Positions 9,498 to 18,703 of a DNA stretch of 64,000 nt are shown piece after piece. Positions within the stretch are counted from its first letter, which is position 1; every line of letters starts with the position of its first letter. The stretch comes from Halobacteroidaceae bacterium (GTDB lineage Bacteria; Bacillota; Halanaerobiia; B1SED10-174): assembly GCA_003551665.1 (NCBI GenBank), contig PUNE01000124.1:1-64000 (forward strand), in the 5' to 3' direction. The notes beneath the pieces are model-generated. The model made no database searches, had not been told where the DNA came from, and was given only the letters and a program-made list of their open reading frames with translations. Made by a program: the position numbers and the translations under genes.

Positions 9498-10145
9498 ATG
9501 AATATCGTTTTCTTGGGATTGCCAGGAACCGGAAAAGGAACCCAGGCCGAGAGTCTGGCCGGGGAAATGGGAGTGCCGCACATTGCCACAGGCGATATAT
9601 TTCGCCAGGCAATTAGCAGGGGAACCGAACTCGGGAAAAAGGCCAAGCAATACCTTGATTCTGGGGAACTGGTTCCAGATGAGGTAACCTGTGGAATGGT
9701 CAAAGAAAGGCTTGCCGAGCAAGATACAAAGCCCGGGTTTATTCTCGACGGTTTTCCCCGAACTATTGCCCAGGCTGAAGCCCTTGACCGGATTATGCAG
9801 GAACTGGGCCGGGAGCTGCAAAAAGTAATATTTTTTTCTGCCCCGGAAGATGTTCTGATAAAAAGGTTATCCGGAAGGCGGGTATGCTCTAAATGCGGAG
9901 CCACCTATCACGTTGAGCACAACCCTCCAGCTCAAAGGGGTATATGCGATAAATGTGGTGGAGAGCTTATTCAACGGGAGGATGATCGGGAGCAAACCGT
10001 GATACGTCGGCTGGAAGTGAACCGGGACAAAACCCAGAAGCTTATTACCTACTACCAGAGACAGGGCAAACTAACTACCATAGATGCCAATGGGCCACTG
10101 GAGGAAGTTCAAAAGCAATTGAAAGAAGCTGTGGGCGTCCAATGA
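9498..10145 (+). CDS. adk: Adenylate kinase
   Basis: Adk converts AMP and ATP to two ADP in the cytoplasm. The P-loop reads GLPGTGKGT, a mild variant of the common GAPGAGKGT. The lid contains CSKC and CDKC pairs, the zinc-binding form common in Gram-positive bacteria. LDGFPRT is also present. The start at ATG 9498 (MNIVFLG) follows AGGAGGGG; an upstream in-frame ATG inside secY would add ten residues not seen in the family. The product is 215 residues. Confidence 0.97.
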   Translation: MNIVFLGLPGTGKGTQAESLAGEMGVPHIATGDIFRQAISRGTELGKKAKQYLDSGELVPDEVTCGMVKERLAEQDTKPGFILDGFPRTIAQAEALDRIMQELGRELQKVIFFSAPEDVLIKRLSGRRVCSKCGATYHVEHNPPAQRGICDKCGGELIQREDDREQTVIRRLEVNRDKTQKLITYYQRQGKLTTIDANGPLEEVQKQLKEAVGVQ

Positions 10146-10888
10146 TTATCTGCAAATCACAGCGGGAAATCGAATTTTTGCTAAAAGCTGGCACAATTGC
10201 TGCGCAGGCCCAGGAAAAAATGGCGGAAATTATTGCCCCGGGTATAACAACGGCTGAAATTGATCGTCTTGCCGAAGAGTTTATTACCCGGAACGGTGCC
10301 CGCCCGGCTTTCAAGGGATACCGGGGGTTCCCGGCCAGTGTTTGTACTTCGGTTAATGATGAAGTTGTTCACGGTATTCCCGGGAACAGGATCCTTAAAG
10401 AAGGCGATATTATAAGCCTGGATGTAGGAACCATAATTGATGGGTTTTACGGCGACTGTGCTCGCACAGTGCCCGTGGGCAACATCAGCAAAGAGGCCCA
10501 AAGGCTTATTGAAGTAACGATGCAGAGTCTGAAGGAAGGGATTGCCCGGGCCAGAGAGGGAGGCAGGCTGACGGATATCTCCCATGCTATCCAGAGTTAT
10601 GTGGAAGAAAATGGGTACTCCGTGGTCAGGGATTACGTGGGGCATGGAATTGGGAGATCAATGCATGAAGCTCCGCAGATCCCGAATTTTGGCCCTCCCA
10701 ACAGGGGCCCGCGCCTGAAAAAGGGTATGACACTTGCCATTGAGCCCATGGTTAATTGTGGGACCTACAAGGTGAAAACCCTTGAGGATGGGTGGACTGT
10801 TGTCACGAAAGATGGAAAACTTTCCGCTCACTTCGAAGATTCGATTGTGATTGACGGCGATACTGCGCAGATTCTGACAGAACCTTAA
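10142..10888 (+). CDS. map: Methionine aminopeptidase, type I
   Basis: Map removes the first methionine from new proteins. The five metal ligands can be placed: Asp in LDVGTI, Asp in GDCART, His in VGHGIG, Glu in AIEPM and Glu in HFEDS. The length of 248 residues is that of the short class Ia enzyme without an SH3-binding extension. It overlaps adk by ATGA. The operon order secY-adk-map is normal for Firmicutes. Confidence 0.97.
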   Translation: MIICKSQREIEFLLKAGTIAAQAQEKMAEIIAPGITTAEIDRLAEEFITRNGARPAFKGYRGFPASVCTSVNDEVVHGIPGNRILKEGDIISLDVGTIIDGFYGDCARTVPVGNISKEAQRLIEVTMQSLKEGIARAREGGRLTDISHAIQSYVEENGYSVVRDYVGHGIGRSMHEAPQIPNFGPPNRGPRLKKGMTLAIEPMVNCGTYKVKTLEDGWTVVTKDGKLSAHFEDSIVIDGDTAQILTEP

Positions 10889-10889
10889 A

Positions 10890-10919
10890 TTGCATAATCG
10901 GGTTTTTCTGTGTTATAAT
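10890..10919 (+). promoter_or_regulatory. Candidate sigma-A promoter before the KOW gene and infA
   Basis: TTGCAT, an 18-base spacer and a perfect TATAAT are seen, with a TG two bases plus one before the -10 box (extended -10). It lies in the 51-bp gap after map and would give a separate transcript for the L14e-like gene, infA, rpmJ and the alpha-operon genes. Confidence 0.65.
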
Positions 10920-10939
10920 ATTTATTTGAGGTGATTTAA

Positions 10940-11236
10940 ATGGCCAGCAATTTCTCGCTGGGCCAGGTTGTTCAGTCCAAAGCCGGGAGAGACAAGGGAA
11001 AACTTTATGTTGTGGTTGATTGTGAGCCGGATCAGAATTGCCTTTATCTGGCGGATGGTGATAATCGCAAGGTTGAAAAGCCCAAGAAGAAAAACCCCAA
11101 GCACCTGAATCACCTCAATGTTGTCCTCCCGGAAATTCAGGCCAAGGAAAAGGCCGGAATGAGGATAACCAACAGGGAAATTGAGGGTGCCCTGCAAAAG
11201 GTGCGGGAAAAAGATCACAATAATAAGGAGGTCTAG
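10940..11236 (+). CDS. KOW-domain RNA-binding protein, L14e-like
   Basis: The 98-residue protein begins with a KOW-type strand-turn-strand segment ([20 protein letters not shown], residues 7-26), followed by [21 protein letters not shown], a basic rRNA-binding-like stretch. This is the pattern of the small L14e/L6e-like proteins that many Clostridia encode between map and infA. Archaeal L14e is a ribosomal protein; the role of the bacterial protein is not established. Its place in the ribosomal cluster and its charge suggest RNA binding. The C-terminal 30 residues form a charged helix. It starts on ATG after TTGAGGTG. Confidence 0.8.
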   Translation: MASNFSLGQVVQSKAGRDKGKLYVVVDCEPDQNCLYLADGDNRKVEKPKKKNPKHLNHLNVVLPEIQAKEKAGMRITNREIEGALQKVREKDHNNKEV

Positions 11237-11244
11237 CCGGCCCC

Positions 11245-11463
11245 ATGCCTAAAGAAGAGGCTATTGAAGTTGAAGGGACCGTTGTGGAGCCCTTACCCAA
11301 CGCAATGTTTTGGGTAGAATTGAAGAATGGTCATAAAATTTTGGCCCATGTTTCAGGTAAAATGAGGATGAATTTTATCCGGATTCTTCCCGGGGATCGG
11401 GTGACTGTTGAACTGTCCCCTTACGATCTTACCCGGGGGAGAATAACCTACCGTCATAAGTAG
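11245..11463 (+). CDS. infA: Translation initiation factor IF-1
   Basis: IF-1 blocks the A site during initiation and assists IF-2 and IF-3. The 72-residue product has the family length and motifs: [20 protein letters not shown], then [25 protein letters not shown] in adjoining strands, and an ending RGRITYRHK. The S1-like OB fold is implied. AAGGAGGTC lies about 11 bases before the ATG, slightly far. Confidence 0.97.
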   Translation: MPKEEAIEVEGTVVEPLPNAMFWVELKNGHKILAHVSGKMRMNFIRILPGDRVTVELSPYDLTRGRITYRHK

Positions 11464-11595
<132 letters not shown>

Positions 11596-11609
11596 AGAGG
11601 GGGTAAAGT

Positions 11610-11978
11610 ATGGCCAGAATAGAAGGTGTTGACCTGCCCAGAGACAAGCGAGTTGCAATCGGCCTTACCTATATATACGGGATTGGCAAGTCTCTTGCAA
11701 AGACAATCCTGGAAAGGGCCGAAATTGATTATGATACCCGAGTTCGAGATCTAACCGAAGCCGAAATAACCAAGCTTCGAAAAGAGGTTGGGGAATTGCA
11801 GGTTGAAGGAGAATTGCGGCGGGAAGTTCGCGGCAATATTAAAAGGTTAATGGATATTGGTAGTTATCGCGGCCTGCGCCACCGGCGGAATGTTCCCGTT
11901 CGGGGACAAAGGACCAGGACCAATGCCCGGACCAGAAAAGGGCCCAAGAAGACCGTTGGTATCCGCAGGGGTCGCTAA
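11610..11978 (+). CDS. rpsM: 30S ribosomal protein S13
   Basis: S13 is in the head of the small subunit and contacts P-site tRNA and L5. The 122-residue product starts [15 protein letters not shown] and has [29 protein letters not shown] and a basic tail that reaches the P site. AGAGGGGGT lies upstream of the ATG. Length and order are normal. Confidence 0.98.
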   Translation: MARIEGVDLPRDKRVAIGLTYIYGIGKSLAKTILERAEIDYDTRVRDLTEAEITKLRKEVGELQVEGELRREVRGNIKRLMDIGSYRGLRHRRNVPVRGQRTRTNARTRKGPKKTVGIRRGR

Positions 11979-11994
11979 AGGAGGTTGAGAATAT

Positions 11995-12393
11995 ATGTCT
12001 AAAGGAAAATCCCGGAGTAGAAGAACCAAGAAAAAAGTAAGAAAAAATATAGAACGCGGTCAGGCCCATATCAAGTCTACCTTTAATAATACAGTGGTAA
12101 CTCTAACCGATATGGAGGGGAATGTAATTTCCTGGGCTTCTGGGGGCAATATGGGTTATAAAGGGTCCCGGAAGAGCACTCCTTTTGCTGCCCAGATGGC
12201 TGCTGAAAAGGCTGCCAAAGATGCCATGGAGCATGGTCTGACCCAGGTAGAAGTTTATGTTAAAGGCCCCGGTGCGGGTCGAGAATCTGCGATCAGGTCC
12301 CTGCAGTCCGCAGGTCTGGAAGTCAGTTTGATTAAAGATGTAACTCCAATTCCCCACAACGGATGCCGCCCGCCCAAACGGCGCCGTGTATAA
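11995..12393 (+). CDS. rpsK: 30S ribosomal protein S11
   Basis: S11 lies on the platform near the E site and the exit of mRNA. The 132-residue product shows [39 protein letters not shown] and the conserved ending [27 protein letters not shown] precedes the ATG. Nothing is unusual. Confidence 0.98.
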   Translation: MSKGKSRSRRTKKKVRKNIERGQAHIKSTFNNTVVTLTDMEGNVISWASGGNMGYKGSRKSTPFAAQMAAEKAAKDAMEHGLTQVEVYVKGPGAGRESAIRSLQSAGLEVSLIKDVTPIPHNGCRPPKRRRV

Positions 12394-12414
12394 TTCAATA
12401 GAGGAGGTGTAATG

Positions 12415-13044
12415 ATGGCCAGATATACCAAAGCAGTCTGCCGCCTCTGCCGGCGAGAAGGAACAAAACTTTATCTCAAGGGAGAGCGCTGCTATTCTGA
12501 TAAATGTGCTATTACTAAAAGACCCGGCAAGCCTGGTGAACATACCCAGGAGCGTCGTGGCAAAATGAGTGACCACGGCCTGCAGTTGCGAGAAAAACAA
12601 AAAGTTCGCCGCACTTATGGCTTGCAGGAAAAACAGTTTAGAAGGTATTTTAAAGAAGCTGAAAGACAGCAGGGAATTACAGGAGAAAACTTCCTGAAAA
12701 TTCTCGAGAGCCGGCTTGATAATGTTGTTTTCCGACTTAATCTTGCTCGTTCAAGACCCGAAGCTCGCCAGATAGTCCTGCATGGACATGTTCTTGTAAA
12801 CGGACGCAGGGTAAACATTCCTTCCTTCCTGGTAAAAGAAGGGGATGTAATTAGCATCAAGGAAAAGAGTCGTGGACAGGCCCATATCAAGGAGATCCTC
12901 GAAACCAACGAAGGACGGGGTGTTCCTTCCTGGCTGGAAGTGGATATGGAAAAAGCTACTGGAAAGGTTCTTGGAGAGCCTCGCCGTGAAGATCTTGACA
13001 TGGAATTCGAGGAACACCTGATTGTTGAATATTACTCCCGTTAA
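12415..13044 (+). CDS. rpsD: 30S ribosomal protein S4
   Basis: S4 nucleates 16S rRNA folding and often regulates the alpha operon. The N-terminal part holds four cysteines (CRLC, then CYSDKC), the zinc-binding form. The S4 RNA-binding domain is seen in the segment starting [11 protein letters not shown] and including [17 protein letters not shown]. An ATG three bases earlier (12412) would add one Met; MARYTK fits the family. The product is 209 residues. Confidence 0.97.
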   Translation: MARYTKAVCRLCRREGTKLYLKGERCYSDKCAITKRPGKPGEHTQERRGKMSDHGLQLREKQKVRRTYGLQEKQFRRYFKEAERQQGITGENFLKILESRLDNVVFRLNLARSRPEARQIVLHGHVLVNGRRVNIPSFLVKEGDVISIKEKSRGQAHIKEILETNEGRGVPSWLEVDMEKATGKVLGEPRREDLDMEFEEHLIVEYYSR

Positions 13045-13065
13045 TAGTAAAGGAGGGGGAAATGG

Positions 13066-14007
13066 ATGATAGAAATAGAAAAGCCCCGTATTGAGGTTGT
13101 GGAGAGCACCCCGACGTACGGAAAGTTTGTGGTTACCCCATTAGAGCGGGGCTTTGGTATTACCCTTGGTAATGCCCTCCGCCGTGTTCTCCTTTCCTCG
13201 CTGCCCGGAGCTGCGGTGACATCTGTCAAAATTGACGGAGTTCGCCACGAGTTTTCAACCATCCCCGGGGTGGTTGAGGATGTAACTGATATTGTCCTTA
13301 ATTTGAAGAACCTTGTTGTAAGGACTTTTTCGGATGAGCCCCAGACCTTAACCCTGGAATCCACGGGGTATGATAAAGTGAAGGCAGAACAATTTTCATC
13401 AACTGGAGATGTGGAGATAATAAATCCCGATCTCCATATTGCTACCCTTAATGAAGACGCAGAACTCCTTCTTGAAGTTACTGTGGAGAAAAAAAGAGGT
13501 TATGTTTCTGCCGAAGAACACAAACTGGAACAGGAACATGTAATCGGGATTATCCCCGTTGACGCTTCCTTTTCGCCTGTGGAAAGGGTTAACTTTGTTG
13601 TTACTGATACCCGGGTTGGGCAGGTTACGGACTTTGACCGGCTGCAGCTTGAGGTCAAGACCAATGGGAGCATTCATCCAGAAGAAGCAGTTGCTTTGGC
13701 TGCAAGGATCCTGCAGGAACACCTTAACCTGTTTATCGATTTAACTCAGGAAGCTGGACAGGTTGAGATTATGGTTGAAAAAGAAGAAGATGAGAAGGAT
13801 AAAATCCTGGAGACAACAATTGAAGAGCTTGAACTTTCAGTTCGCTCCTCCAATTGCCTTAAACGCGCTGGAATAAACACTGTAGAACAGCTGACCAGCA
13901 AATCAGAAGAAGAACTGATGAAGGTTCGAAATCTTGGTAAAAAGTCTCTGGATGAAATAAAGGAAAGACTGGAGAACCTGAATCTGTCTTTGCGTGATTC
14001 GGAATAA
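13066..14007 (+). CDS. rpoA: RNA polymerase subunit alpha
   Basis: The alpha dimer is the scaffold of RNA polymerase, and its C-terminal domain contacts promoter UP elements and activators. The N-terminal domain shows [20 protein letters not shown] and [13 protein letters not shown]. After an acidic linker near residue 240, the C-terminal domain has [16 protein letters not shown] and [15 protein letters not shown]. At 313 residues it is normal. The gene starts on ATG after AAAGGAGGGGG. Confidence 0.98.
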   Translation: MIEIEKPRIEVVESTPTYGKFVVTPLERGFGITLGNALRRVLLSSLPGAAVTSVKIDGVRHEFSTIPGVVEDVTDIVLNLKNLVVRTFSDEPQTLTLESTGYDKVKAEQFSSTGDVEIINPDLHIATLNEDAELLLEVTVEKKRGYVSAEEHKLEQEHVIGIIPVDASFSPVERVNFVVTDTRVGQVTDFDRLQLEVKTNGSIHPEEAVALAARILQEHLNLFIDLTQEAGQVEIMVEKEEDEKDKILETTIEELELSVRSSNCLKRAGINTVEQLTSKSEEELMKVRNLGKKSLDEIKERLENLNLSLRDSE

Positions 14008-14028
14008 CTGTAAGGGAGGTAACGGCAG

Positions 14029-14370
14029 ATGGCTCACAGAAAACTAGGTATTTCAAGCCCACACCGGCAGGCAATGCTGGCCAACATGGTATGTTCCTTA
14101 ATTGAACATGGCCGGGTTACAACTACCCACGCCCGGGCCAAGGAGGCCAGTGCTGTAGCCGATAAAATGATAACCCTGGCCAAGGACGGCAGTCCTCATT
14201 CTCGGAGAATTGCCTTCAGAACCCTGCAGAATAAGCATGCTGTAAGCAATCTTTTTGACAACATTGGCCCTAAATTTGCTGAACGCCAGGGAGGTTACAC
14301 CCGGGTATTAAAAATTGGTCCCCGTCGGGGGGACGGTGCTGAGATGGCTATCCTGGAACTGGTTGAATAA
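14029..14370 (+). CDS. rplQ: 50S ribosomal protein L17
   Basis: L17 is on the solvent side near the tunnel exit. The 113-residue product shows MAHRKLGISSPHRQAMLANM, HGRVTTTHARAKE and the family tail RRGDGAEMAILELV. AGGGAGGTAAC precedes the ATG. It closes the alpha operon; the energy-coupling transporter genes follow after 36 bp, as in Bacillus. Confidence 0.98.
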   Translation: MAHRKLGISSPHRQAMLANMVCSLIEHGRVTTTHARAKEASAVADKMITLAKDGSPHSRRIAFRTLQNKHAVSNLFDNIGPKFAERQGGYTRVLKIGPRRGDGAEMAILELVE

Positions 14371-14406
14371 TTTTAAGGCCGCTATTTGCGGTAGCAGGTG
14401 ATCATT

Positions 14407-15240
14407 ATGGCTTTTATTGAGCTCAAGGATGTCTCTTATACCTATATTGAGGGTGATGAACCCCCTGTTAAAGCCCTGAAGAATATCAATCTTTCCGTTG
14501 AAGAAGGAGAGATGATAGCCATAATTGGTCCCAACGGGTCGGGGAAATCAACCCTGGCCAAGCTCTTTAACGGCCTTTTTCAGCCCACAGAGGGTACTGT
14601 AACGGTTGCAGGGCTGGATACAAGTAATCAGAAAATGATCTGGGAAATAAGGCAGCAGGTAGGAATGGTCTTTCAAAATCCGGACAACCAGCTGATTGCG
14701 ACTATGGTCGAGGAAGAGATTGCTTTTGGACCCGAAAATCTGGGATTGCCACCTTCCACAATTAAGGCCAGGGTAGATGAAGCTCTAACCCTGGTTGGGC
14801 TTGAGGATTTCCGGCAGGCTGCTCCCCACCACCTTTCAGGGGGGCAGAAACAGCGGGTTGCAATTGCCGGAATTTTTGCCATGCGCCCAGATTGTATTGT
14901 TTTTGATGAACCGACTGCGATGCTTGACCCCATGGGTCGCAAGGAGGTTATGGCAACCATTCAGAAACTGCGATCCGAAGGGAAAACCATCATCTACATT
15001 ACTCACTTCATGGAAGAAATTGTTGATTGCGATCGGGTTGTCATCCTCAAGGAAGGGGAAAAAATCCTGGAGGGCACACCCCTGGAAGCTTTTCAAGCCC
15101 GGGAATTGATAAAAGCCGCTGATCTGGAATTGCCCGATGTCCCTTACCTGGTCTACAGGTTGCGGGAAGCTGGGTTGCCTCTTCCTGATGAAATCCTCAC
15201 CCCGGAAAGCCTGGTGGAGAAGCTATGTTTGTTGAATTAA
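14407..15240 (+). CDS. ecfA1: Energy-coupling factor transporter ATPase EcfA1
   Basis: This ABC ATPase drives uptake of vitamins or metal ions by ECF transporters. Walker A reads GPNGSGKST, the Q-loop is VFQNPDNQ, the signature is LSGGQKQR, Walker B is CIVFDEPTAMLDP and the switch His is in YITHFMEE. The ATG at 14407 follows GCAGGTG; an in-frame GTG at 14398 is part of that site. The stop overlaps ecfA2. No substrate-binding S subunit is nearby, as usual for the shared type II module. Confidence 0.95.
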   Translation: MAFIELKDVSYTYIEGDEPPVKALKNINLSVEEGEMIAIIGPNGSGKSTLAKLFNGLFQPTEGTVTVAGLDTSNQKMIWEIRQQVGMVFQNPDNQLIATMVEEEIAFGPENLGLPPSTIKARVDEALTLVGLEDFRQAAPHHLSGGQKQRVAIAGIFAMRPDCIVFDEPTAMLDPMGRKEVMATIQKLRSEGKTIIYITHFMEEIVDCDRVVILKEGEKILEGTPLEAFQARELIKAADLELPDVPYLVYRLREAGLPLPDEILTPESLVEKLCLLN

Positions 15241-16082
15241 AAGATGTTCATTACCGTTACCAGGCAGGTGAGGAGGATATTCTTAAAGGAGTTAACCTGG
15301 AGATTGAAAAGGGACAATTTGTTGCCCTGGTGGGGCATACAGGGTCAGGGAAATCGACCCTGGTCCAGACCATAAACGGCCTGCTTCGCCCTACAAGTGG
15401 GCAGGTCTTGATTGAAGGCCGGGAAATCAGAGACTGGGAGAGCCCTATCAAGGTTAGGAAAAAGGTGGGGCTTGTTTTTCAGTACCCGGAGCATCAGCTT
15501 TTTGAGGAATCTGTTTTTAAGGATATTGCCTTTGGCCCCAAGAATCTCGGCTGGCCTGAAAAAGAAATAACTGAAAAGGTTAAGCAGGCAATGGAATTTG
15601 TGCAGCTTGACTATGAAGAACTTAAGGACCGCTCCCCATTTGGTCTCTCGGGGGGGCAGAAAAGGCGAGTGGCAATAGCGGGTGTCCTGGCAATGGAACC
15701 AGAACTTTTAATTCTGGATGAACCCATTGCCGGCCTTGATCCCCGGGGTAGAAGAAAATTAATGGACAGGATTAACTGGCTTAACGAGGAACAGGGGATT
15801 ACAGTCCTTTTAATATCCCACCGGATGGAAGATGCAGCCCGCCGTGCCCAAAAACTCTTCGTGATGAACCAGGGCCGGATTGTTTTAAGCGGATCGCCCC
15901 AGGAAATATTTGAACAGCGGGATGAATTGTATGAAATCGGACTGGAGATACCTCCCCTTAACGAGGTTCTCTGGCAGCTTCGCAAGTGTGGTTACCCGGT
16001 TCGGACCGACATCTTTACCATAGAAGATGTGGAAGAAGAAATCCTCCGGCACTGGAGGGGATTTAGATGCTCAAAAATATAA
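15225..16082 (+). CDS. ecfA2: Energy-coupling factor transporter ATPase EcfA2
   Basis: This is the second ATPase of the module, expected to pair with EcfA1. It shows GHTGSGKST (Walker A), VFQYPEHQLFEESV (Q-loop), LSGGQKRR (signature), LLILDEPIAGLDP (Walker B) and LLISHRME (switch). The tail has about 60 residues typical of EcfA2. It overlaps ecfA1 by 16 bases and ecfT by 16 bases, so all three are likely made together. The product is 285 residues. Confidence 0.95.
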   Translation: MFVELKDVHYRYQAGEEDILKGVNLEIEKGQFVALVGHTGSGKSTLVQTINGLLRPTSGQVLIEGREIRDWESPIKVRKKVGLVFQYPEHQLFEESVFKDIAFGPKNLGWPEKEITEKVKQAMEFVQLDYEELKDRSPFGLSGGQKRRVAIAGVLAMEPELLILDEPIAGLDPRGRRKLMDRINWLNEEQGITVLLISHRMEDAARRAQKLFVMNQGRIVLSGSPQEIFEQRDELYEIGLEIPPLNEVLWQLRKCGYPVRTDIFTIEDVEEEILRHWRGFRCSKI

Positions 16083-16858
16083 CTCTGGGGCAGTATATCT
16101 TGCGGGATTCCCTGATTCATAACCTGGATCCCAGAATGAAAATAATGATAACCATGCTGATTGTAATCGGCCTGTTTTTTATAGGTTCATTCTGGGGCTT
16201 TTTAGTTGCAGGAGCCTATATTATTACTGTAATTGCCTTTTCTCATCTTTCCTGGAAGGTTGTAATCCGGGGGCTAAAACCAGTTATGTTTATCCTGGTG
16301 TTTACCATTGTGATCCACCTTTTTTTCACAAGGGGGGGTGTTGTTCTCCTGGAGTGGGGTTTTTTGAGAATTGAGAGCGAGGGACTTTTTACCGGTCTTT
16401 TTATGGCCGTTAGAATAATGCTATTGATAAGTTTAACCTCCCTCTTGACCCTGACAACCTCCCCCATTCAGCTTACTGATGGCCTTGAATACTTGTTGAA
16501 TCCCTTCCGCCGATTCGGACTTCCAGCCCATGAACTGGCCATGATGATGACCATAGCCCTCCGCTTTATTCCCACCCTATTGGAAGAGGCCGATAAGATA
16601 ATGAAGGCTCAGCAGGCAAGGGGAGCAGATTTTGAATCAGGAAGCATTTTCAGGCGAGCCAAAAGCCTTGTTCCACTGCTGGTTCCGCTGTTTTTAAGTG
16701 CATTTCGCCGGGCAGATGATCTGGCAATGGCCATGGAAGCCCGCTGTTATCGAGGGGGAGAAGGCCGAACCAGAATGAAAGAACTCAGCTTTCTTTCCCG
16801 GGACTGGGCTGCGCTTGGTTTCTCGGCAGGTTTTATTATTATTTTTATTATTCTTTAG
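16067..16858 (+). CDS. ecfT: Energy-coupling factor transporter membrane protein EcfT
   Basis: EcfT couples the ATPases to the S subunit in the cytoplasmic membrane. The 263-residue product has several hydrophobic segments and the two short coupling motifs: A-Q-x-A-R-G (MKAQQARGADF) and AMEARCYRGG near the C terminus. It opens with a YILRDSLIHNLDPRMK-type segment normal for the family. It overlaps ecfA2 and precedes truA. Confidence 0.95.
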   Translation: MLKNITLGQYILRDSLIHNLDPRMKIMITMLIVIGLFFIGSFWGFLVAGAYIITVIAFSHLSWKVVIRGLKPVMFILVFTIVIHLFFTRGGVVLLEWGFLRIESEGLFTGLFMAVRIMLLISLTSLLTLTTSPIQLTDGLEYLLNPFRRFGLPAHELAMMMTIALRFIPTLLEEADKIMKAQQARGADFESGSIFRRAKSLVPLLVPLFLSAFRRADDLAMAMEARCYRGGEGRTRMKELSFLSRDWAALGFSAGFIIIFIIL

Positions 16859-16870
16859 CAGGTGGGGGAA

Positions 16871-17608
16871 ATGTTTAAATATCGGGGAACTGTTGCCTAT
16901 GATGGCCGAAACCTTTCAGGCTGGCAACGCCAGGCCAATACGGAAAATACAATCCAGGAATGGCTGGAAAAAGCTGTTGCCCAAATATCCAGGGAAAAAG
17001 TTCATGTAATAGGGGCTGGCCGAACAGATGCAGGGGTGCATGCCGAAAACCAGGTTTTCCACTTTTCCCTGCGGCAGGAAATAGAAACCCTGAAATTGAG
17101 GGGAGCAATCAACGGAAATATCCCCAGGGAGGTTGCCGTCCTGTCCCTGGAAAGGGTTAGCAAAAATTTCCACGCCTTACGAGATGCCCGACAGAAATGG
17201 TATCGCTACAGGATTTTAAACCGACACGTCCGCTGCCCTTTGCGGACCGGGTTTGTTTTATTTGTTCCTTCTCGCCTCGACATTGAGGCAATGAAAGAAG
17301 GAGCCAGTTTTCTCCAGGGAGAACAGGATTTTTCTTCCTTTTGTGCTTCCCGCAGTGGAGCAAAAACTACTGTCCGCAACCTGGAAAGACTGGATATTTC
17401 CAGGAAAGGTGATGAAATCCACCTTGATTTCATGTCACAGGGTTTTCTTTACAAGATGGTTCGTAATATTACCGGGACCCTTATTGAAGTCGGGCGGGGG
17501 AAGCTTCCCCCGGAGGCTGTGAACAGAATTTTACAGGCAAAAGACCGGCGAATGGCAGGACCAACAGCTCCTGGTTATGGCCTGATTTTGCGGAAGATTG
17601 AATACTGA
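16871..17608 (+). CDS. truA: tRNA pseudouridine(38-40) synthase TruA
   Basis: TruA makes pseudouridine at positions 38-40 of the tRNA anticodon arm. The catalytic aspartate lies in GAGRTDAGVHAENQV. FSSFCAS and LYKMVRNITGTLIEVGRGK are also family motifs. The ATG at 16871 (MFKYRGTVAYDG) follows GCAGGTGGGGG; an in-frame GTG at 16862 falls inside that site. The order ecfT-truA-rplM is common in Firmicutes. The product is 245 residues. Confidence 0.96.
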   Translation: MFKYRGTVAYDGRNLSGWQRQANTENTIQEWLEKAVAQISREKVHVIGAGRTDAGVHAENQVFHFSLRQEIETLKLRGAINGNIPREVAVLSLERVSKNFHALRDARQKWYRYRILNRHVRCPLRTGFVLFVPSRLDIEAMKEGASFLQGEQDFSSFCASRSGAKTTVRNLERLDISRKGDEIHLDFMSQGFLYKMVRNITGTLIEVGRGKLPPEAVNRILQAKDRRMAGPTAPGYGLILRKIEY

Positions 17609-17624
17609 AGAAAGCTTTGCAGGC

Positions 17625-17653
17625 TTGACAGTTTGGACTTATTGTAATAAAAT
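17625..17653 (+). promoter_or_regulatory. Strong sigma-A promoter for rplM-rpsI
   Basis: A perfect TTGACA at 17625-17630 is followed by a 17-base spacer and TAAAAT at 17648-17653. It lies after truA and points at rplM. A transcript starting near 17660 would carry about 65 bases of leader. Confidence 0.8.
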
Positions 17654-17659
17654 ATCCTT

Positions 17660-17724
17660 TGGATAACTCCTCCTTTCCTGGCCCCGGCAAGGTAGAGTAT
17701 CCTCGAAGATTGGAGGTAAATTGC
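17660..17724 (+). promoter_or_regulatory. Possible L13 leader in the rplM mRNA
   Basis: Firmicutes often carry an autoregulatory leader before rplM. Here CTCCTCC (17667-17673) could pair with the ribosome binding site GGAGGT (17712-17717), closing a stem that would hide it. I did not fold the sequence fully, and the match to the known L13 leader consensus is unverified. Confidence 0.3.
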
Positions 17725-18174
17725 ATGAAAACCTATATGCCCAAGGCAGAAGACATAGAACGCTCCTGGTATGTGGTTGATGCCACTGGAGTTCCCCTTG
17801 GACGGCTTGCTTCAGAAGTTGCCAAAATCCTGAGGGGAAAACACAAACCCGCTTTTACTCCCCATCTGGACATGGGGGATTACGTTGTGGTAACCAACGC
17901 TGAAAAAGTTGTTCTTACAGGTAAGAAGTGGGAAGATAAAGTTTATTACCACCATACAAACTATCCTGGTGGTTTGAAAACAACTGTATACAAGGAAATG
18001 AAAGAAAAGTTTCCCGAGCGTGTGGTTGAGCTTGCCGTTCGCAGGATGCTTCCCCAGAACAAACTGGGCCGGAAGACTTTCAAAAAGCTGAAAGTATACC
18101 GAGGGGAAAACCACCCCCACGCCGGACAAAAACCCGAGAAATTTGAAGTTCAGAAGTATAGAGAGGAGGAATAA
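17725..18174 (+). CDS. rplM: 50S ribosomal protein L13
   Basis: L13 is an early-assembly protein of the large subunit. It opens [20 protein letters not shown] and contains [17 protein letters not shown] and [18 protein letters not shown]. The ATG at 17725 follows TTGGAGGTAAA; the reading frame stays open upstream but holds promoter sequence. The 149-residue product is slightly longer than the common 142-145. It is cotranscribed with rpsI three bases later. Confidence 0.97.
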   Translation: MKTYMPKAEDIERSWYVVDATGVPLGRLASEVAKILRGKHKPAFTPHLDMGDYVVVTNAEKVVLTGKKWEDKVYYHHTNYPGGLKTTVYKEMKEKFPERVVELAVRRMLPQNKLGRKTFKKLKVYRGENHPHAGQKPEKFEVQKYREEE

Positions 18175-18177
18175 ACT

Positions 18178-18570
18178 TTGCAGAGAGATTATTATATAGG
18201 AACAGGTCGTAGAAAAGAATCAGTAGCCAGAGTTCGCCTCCTCCCGGGGAAAGGGGAGATTCAGATTAATGATAAATCTGCCCCCGAATATTTCCAGAGG
18301 AAAGCCCTGGAAAAAATGATTACCCAGCCCCTCGAGATAACCGGAACTTCTGGGAACTTTGATGTGGTAGTAAAGGTTACAGGCGGAGGAATTGCAGGCC
18401 AGGCAGGCGCAGTTCGGCATGGTATTGCCCGGGCTCTTTTAGAGGCCGATGAAGATTATCGTGTGCCCCTGAAAAAAGCTGGCATGCTCACCCGGGATCC
18501 CCGGATGAAGGAAAGAAAAAAGTATGGTTTGAAAAAAGCAAGGAAGGCACCCCAATTCTCCAAACGTTAA
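18178..18570 (+). CDS. rpsI: 30S ribosomal protein S9
   Basis: S9 lies in the head, and its basic tail contacts P-site tRNA. Motifs are [17 protein letters not shown] near the start, [19 protein letters not shown], and the tail [16 protein letters not shown], which ends in the expected S-K-R. The start is TTG following AGAGGAGG. A terminator follows, so rplM-rpsI forms one transcription unit. The product is 130 residues. Confidence 0.98.
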   Translation: MQRDYYIGTGRRKESVARVRLLPGKGEIQINDKSAPEYFQRKALEKMITQPLEITGTSGNFDVVVKVTGGGIAGQAGAVRHGIARALLEADEDYRVPLKKAGMLTRDPRMKERKKYGLKKARKAPQFSKR

Positions 18571-18580
18571 GAATATTATC

Positions 18581-18613
18581 AATCCTGGTCATTTCTGGCC
18601 AGGATTTTAATTT
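18581..18613 (+). terminator. Terminator after rpsI
   Basis: AATCCTGG and CCAGGATT form an 8-bp stem with a 10-base loop, followed by TTAATTTG. It closes the rplM-rpsI unit. Confidence 0.75.
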
Positions 18614-18703
18614 GTACGCAGGGAAATCAACCGGCCATGTCAAAATCCTTGCAATAGGGAAAGCAGTTATAAAGGTTTAAAAATGAACAGGGAGGTAAAA
18701 AAA

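Noticed and set aside
17659..17724. Upstream extension of rplM.
   Set aside because: The region is promoter leader; the canonical MKTYM start with a GGAGGT site is at 17725.
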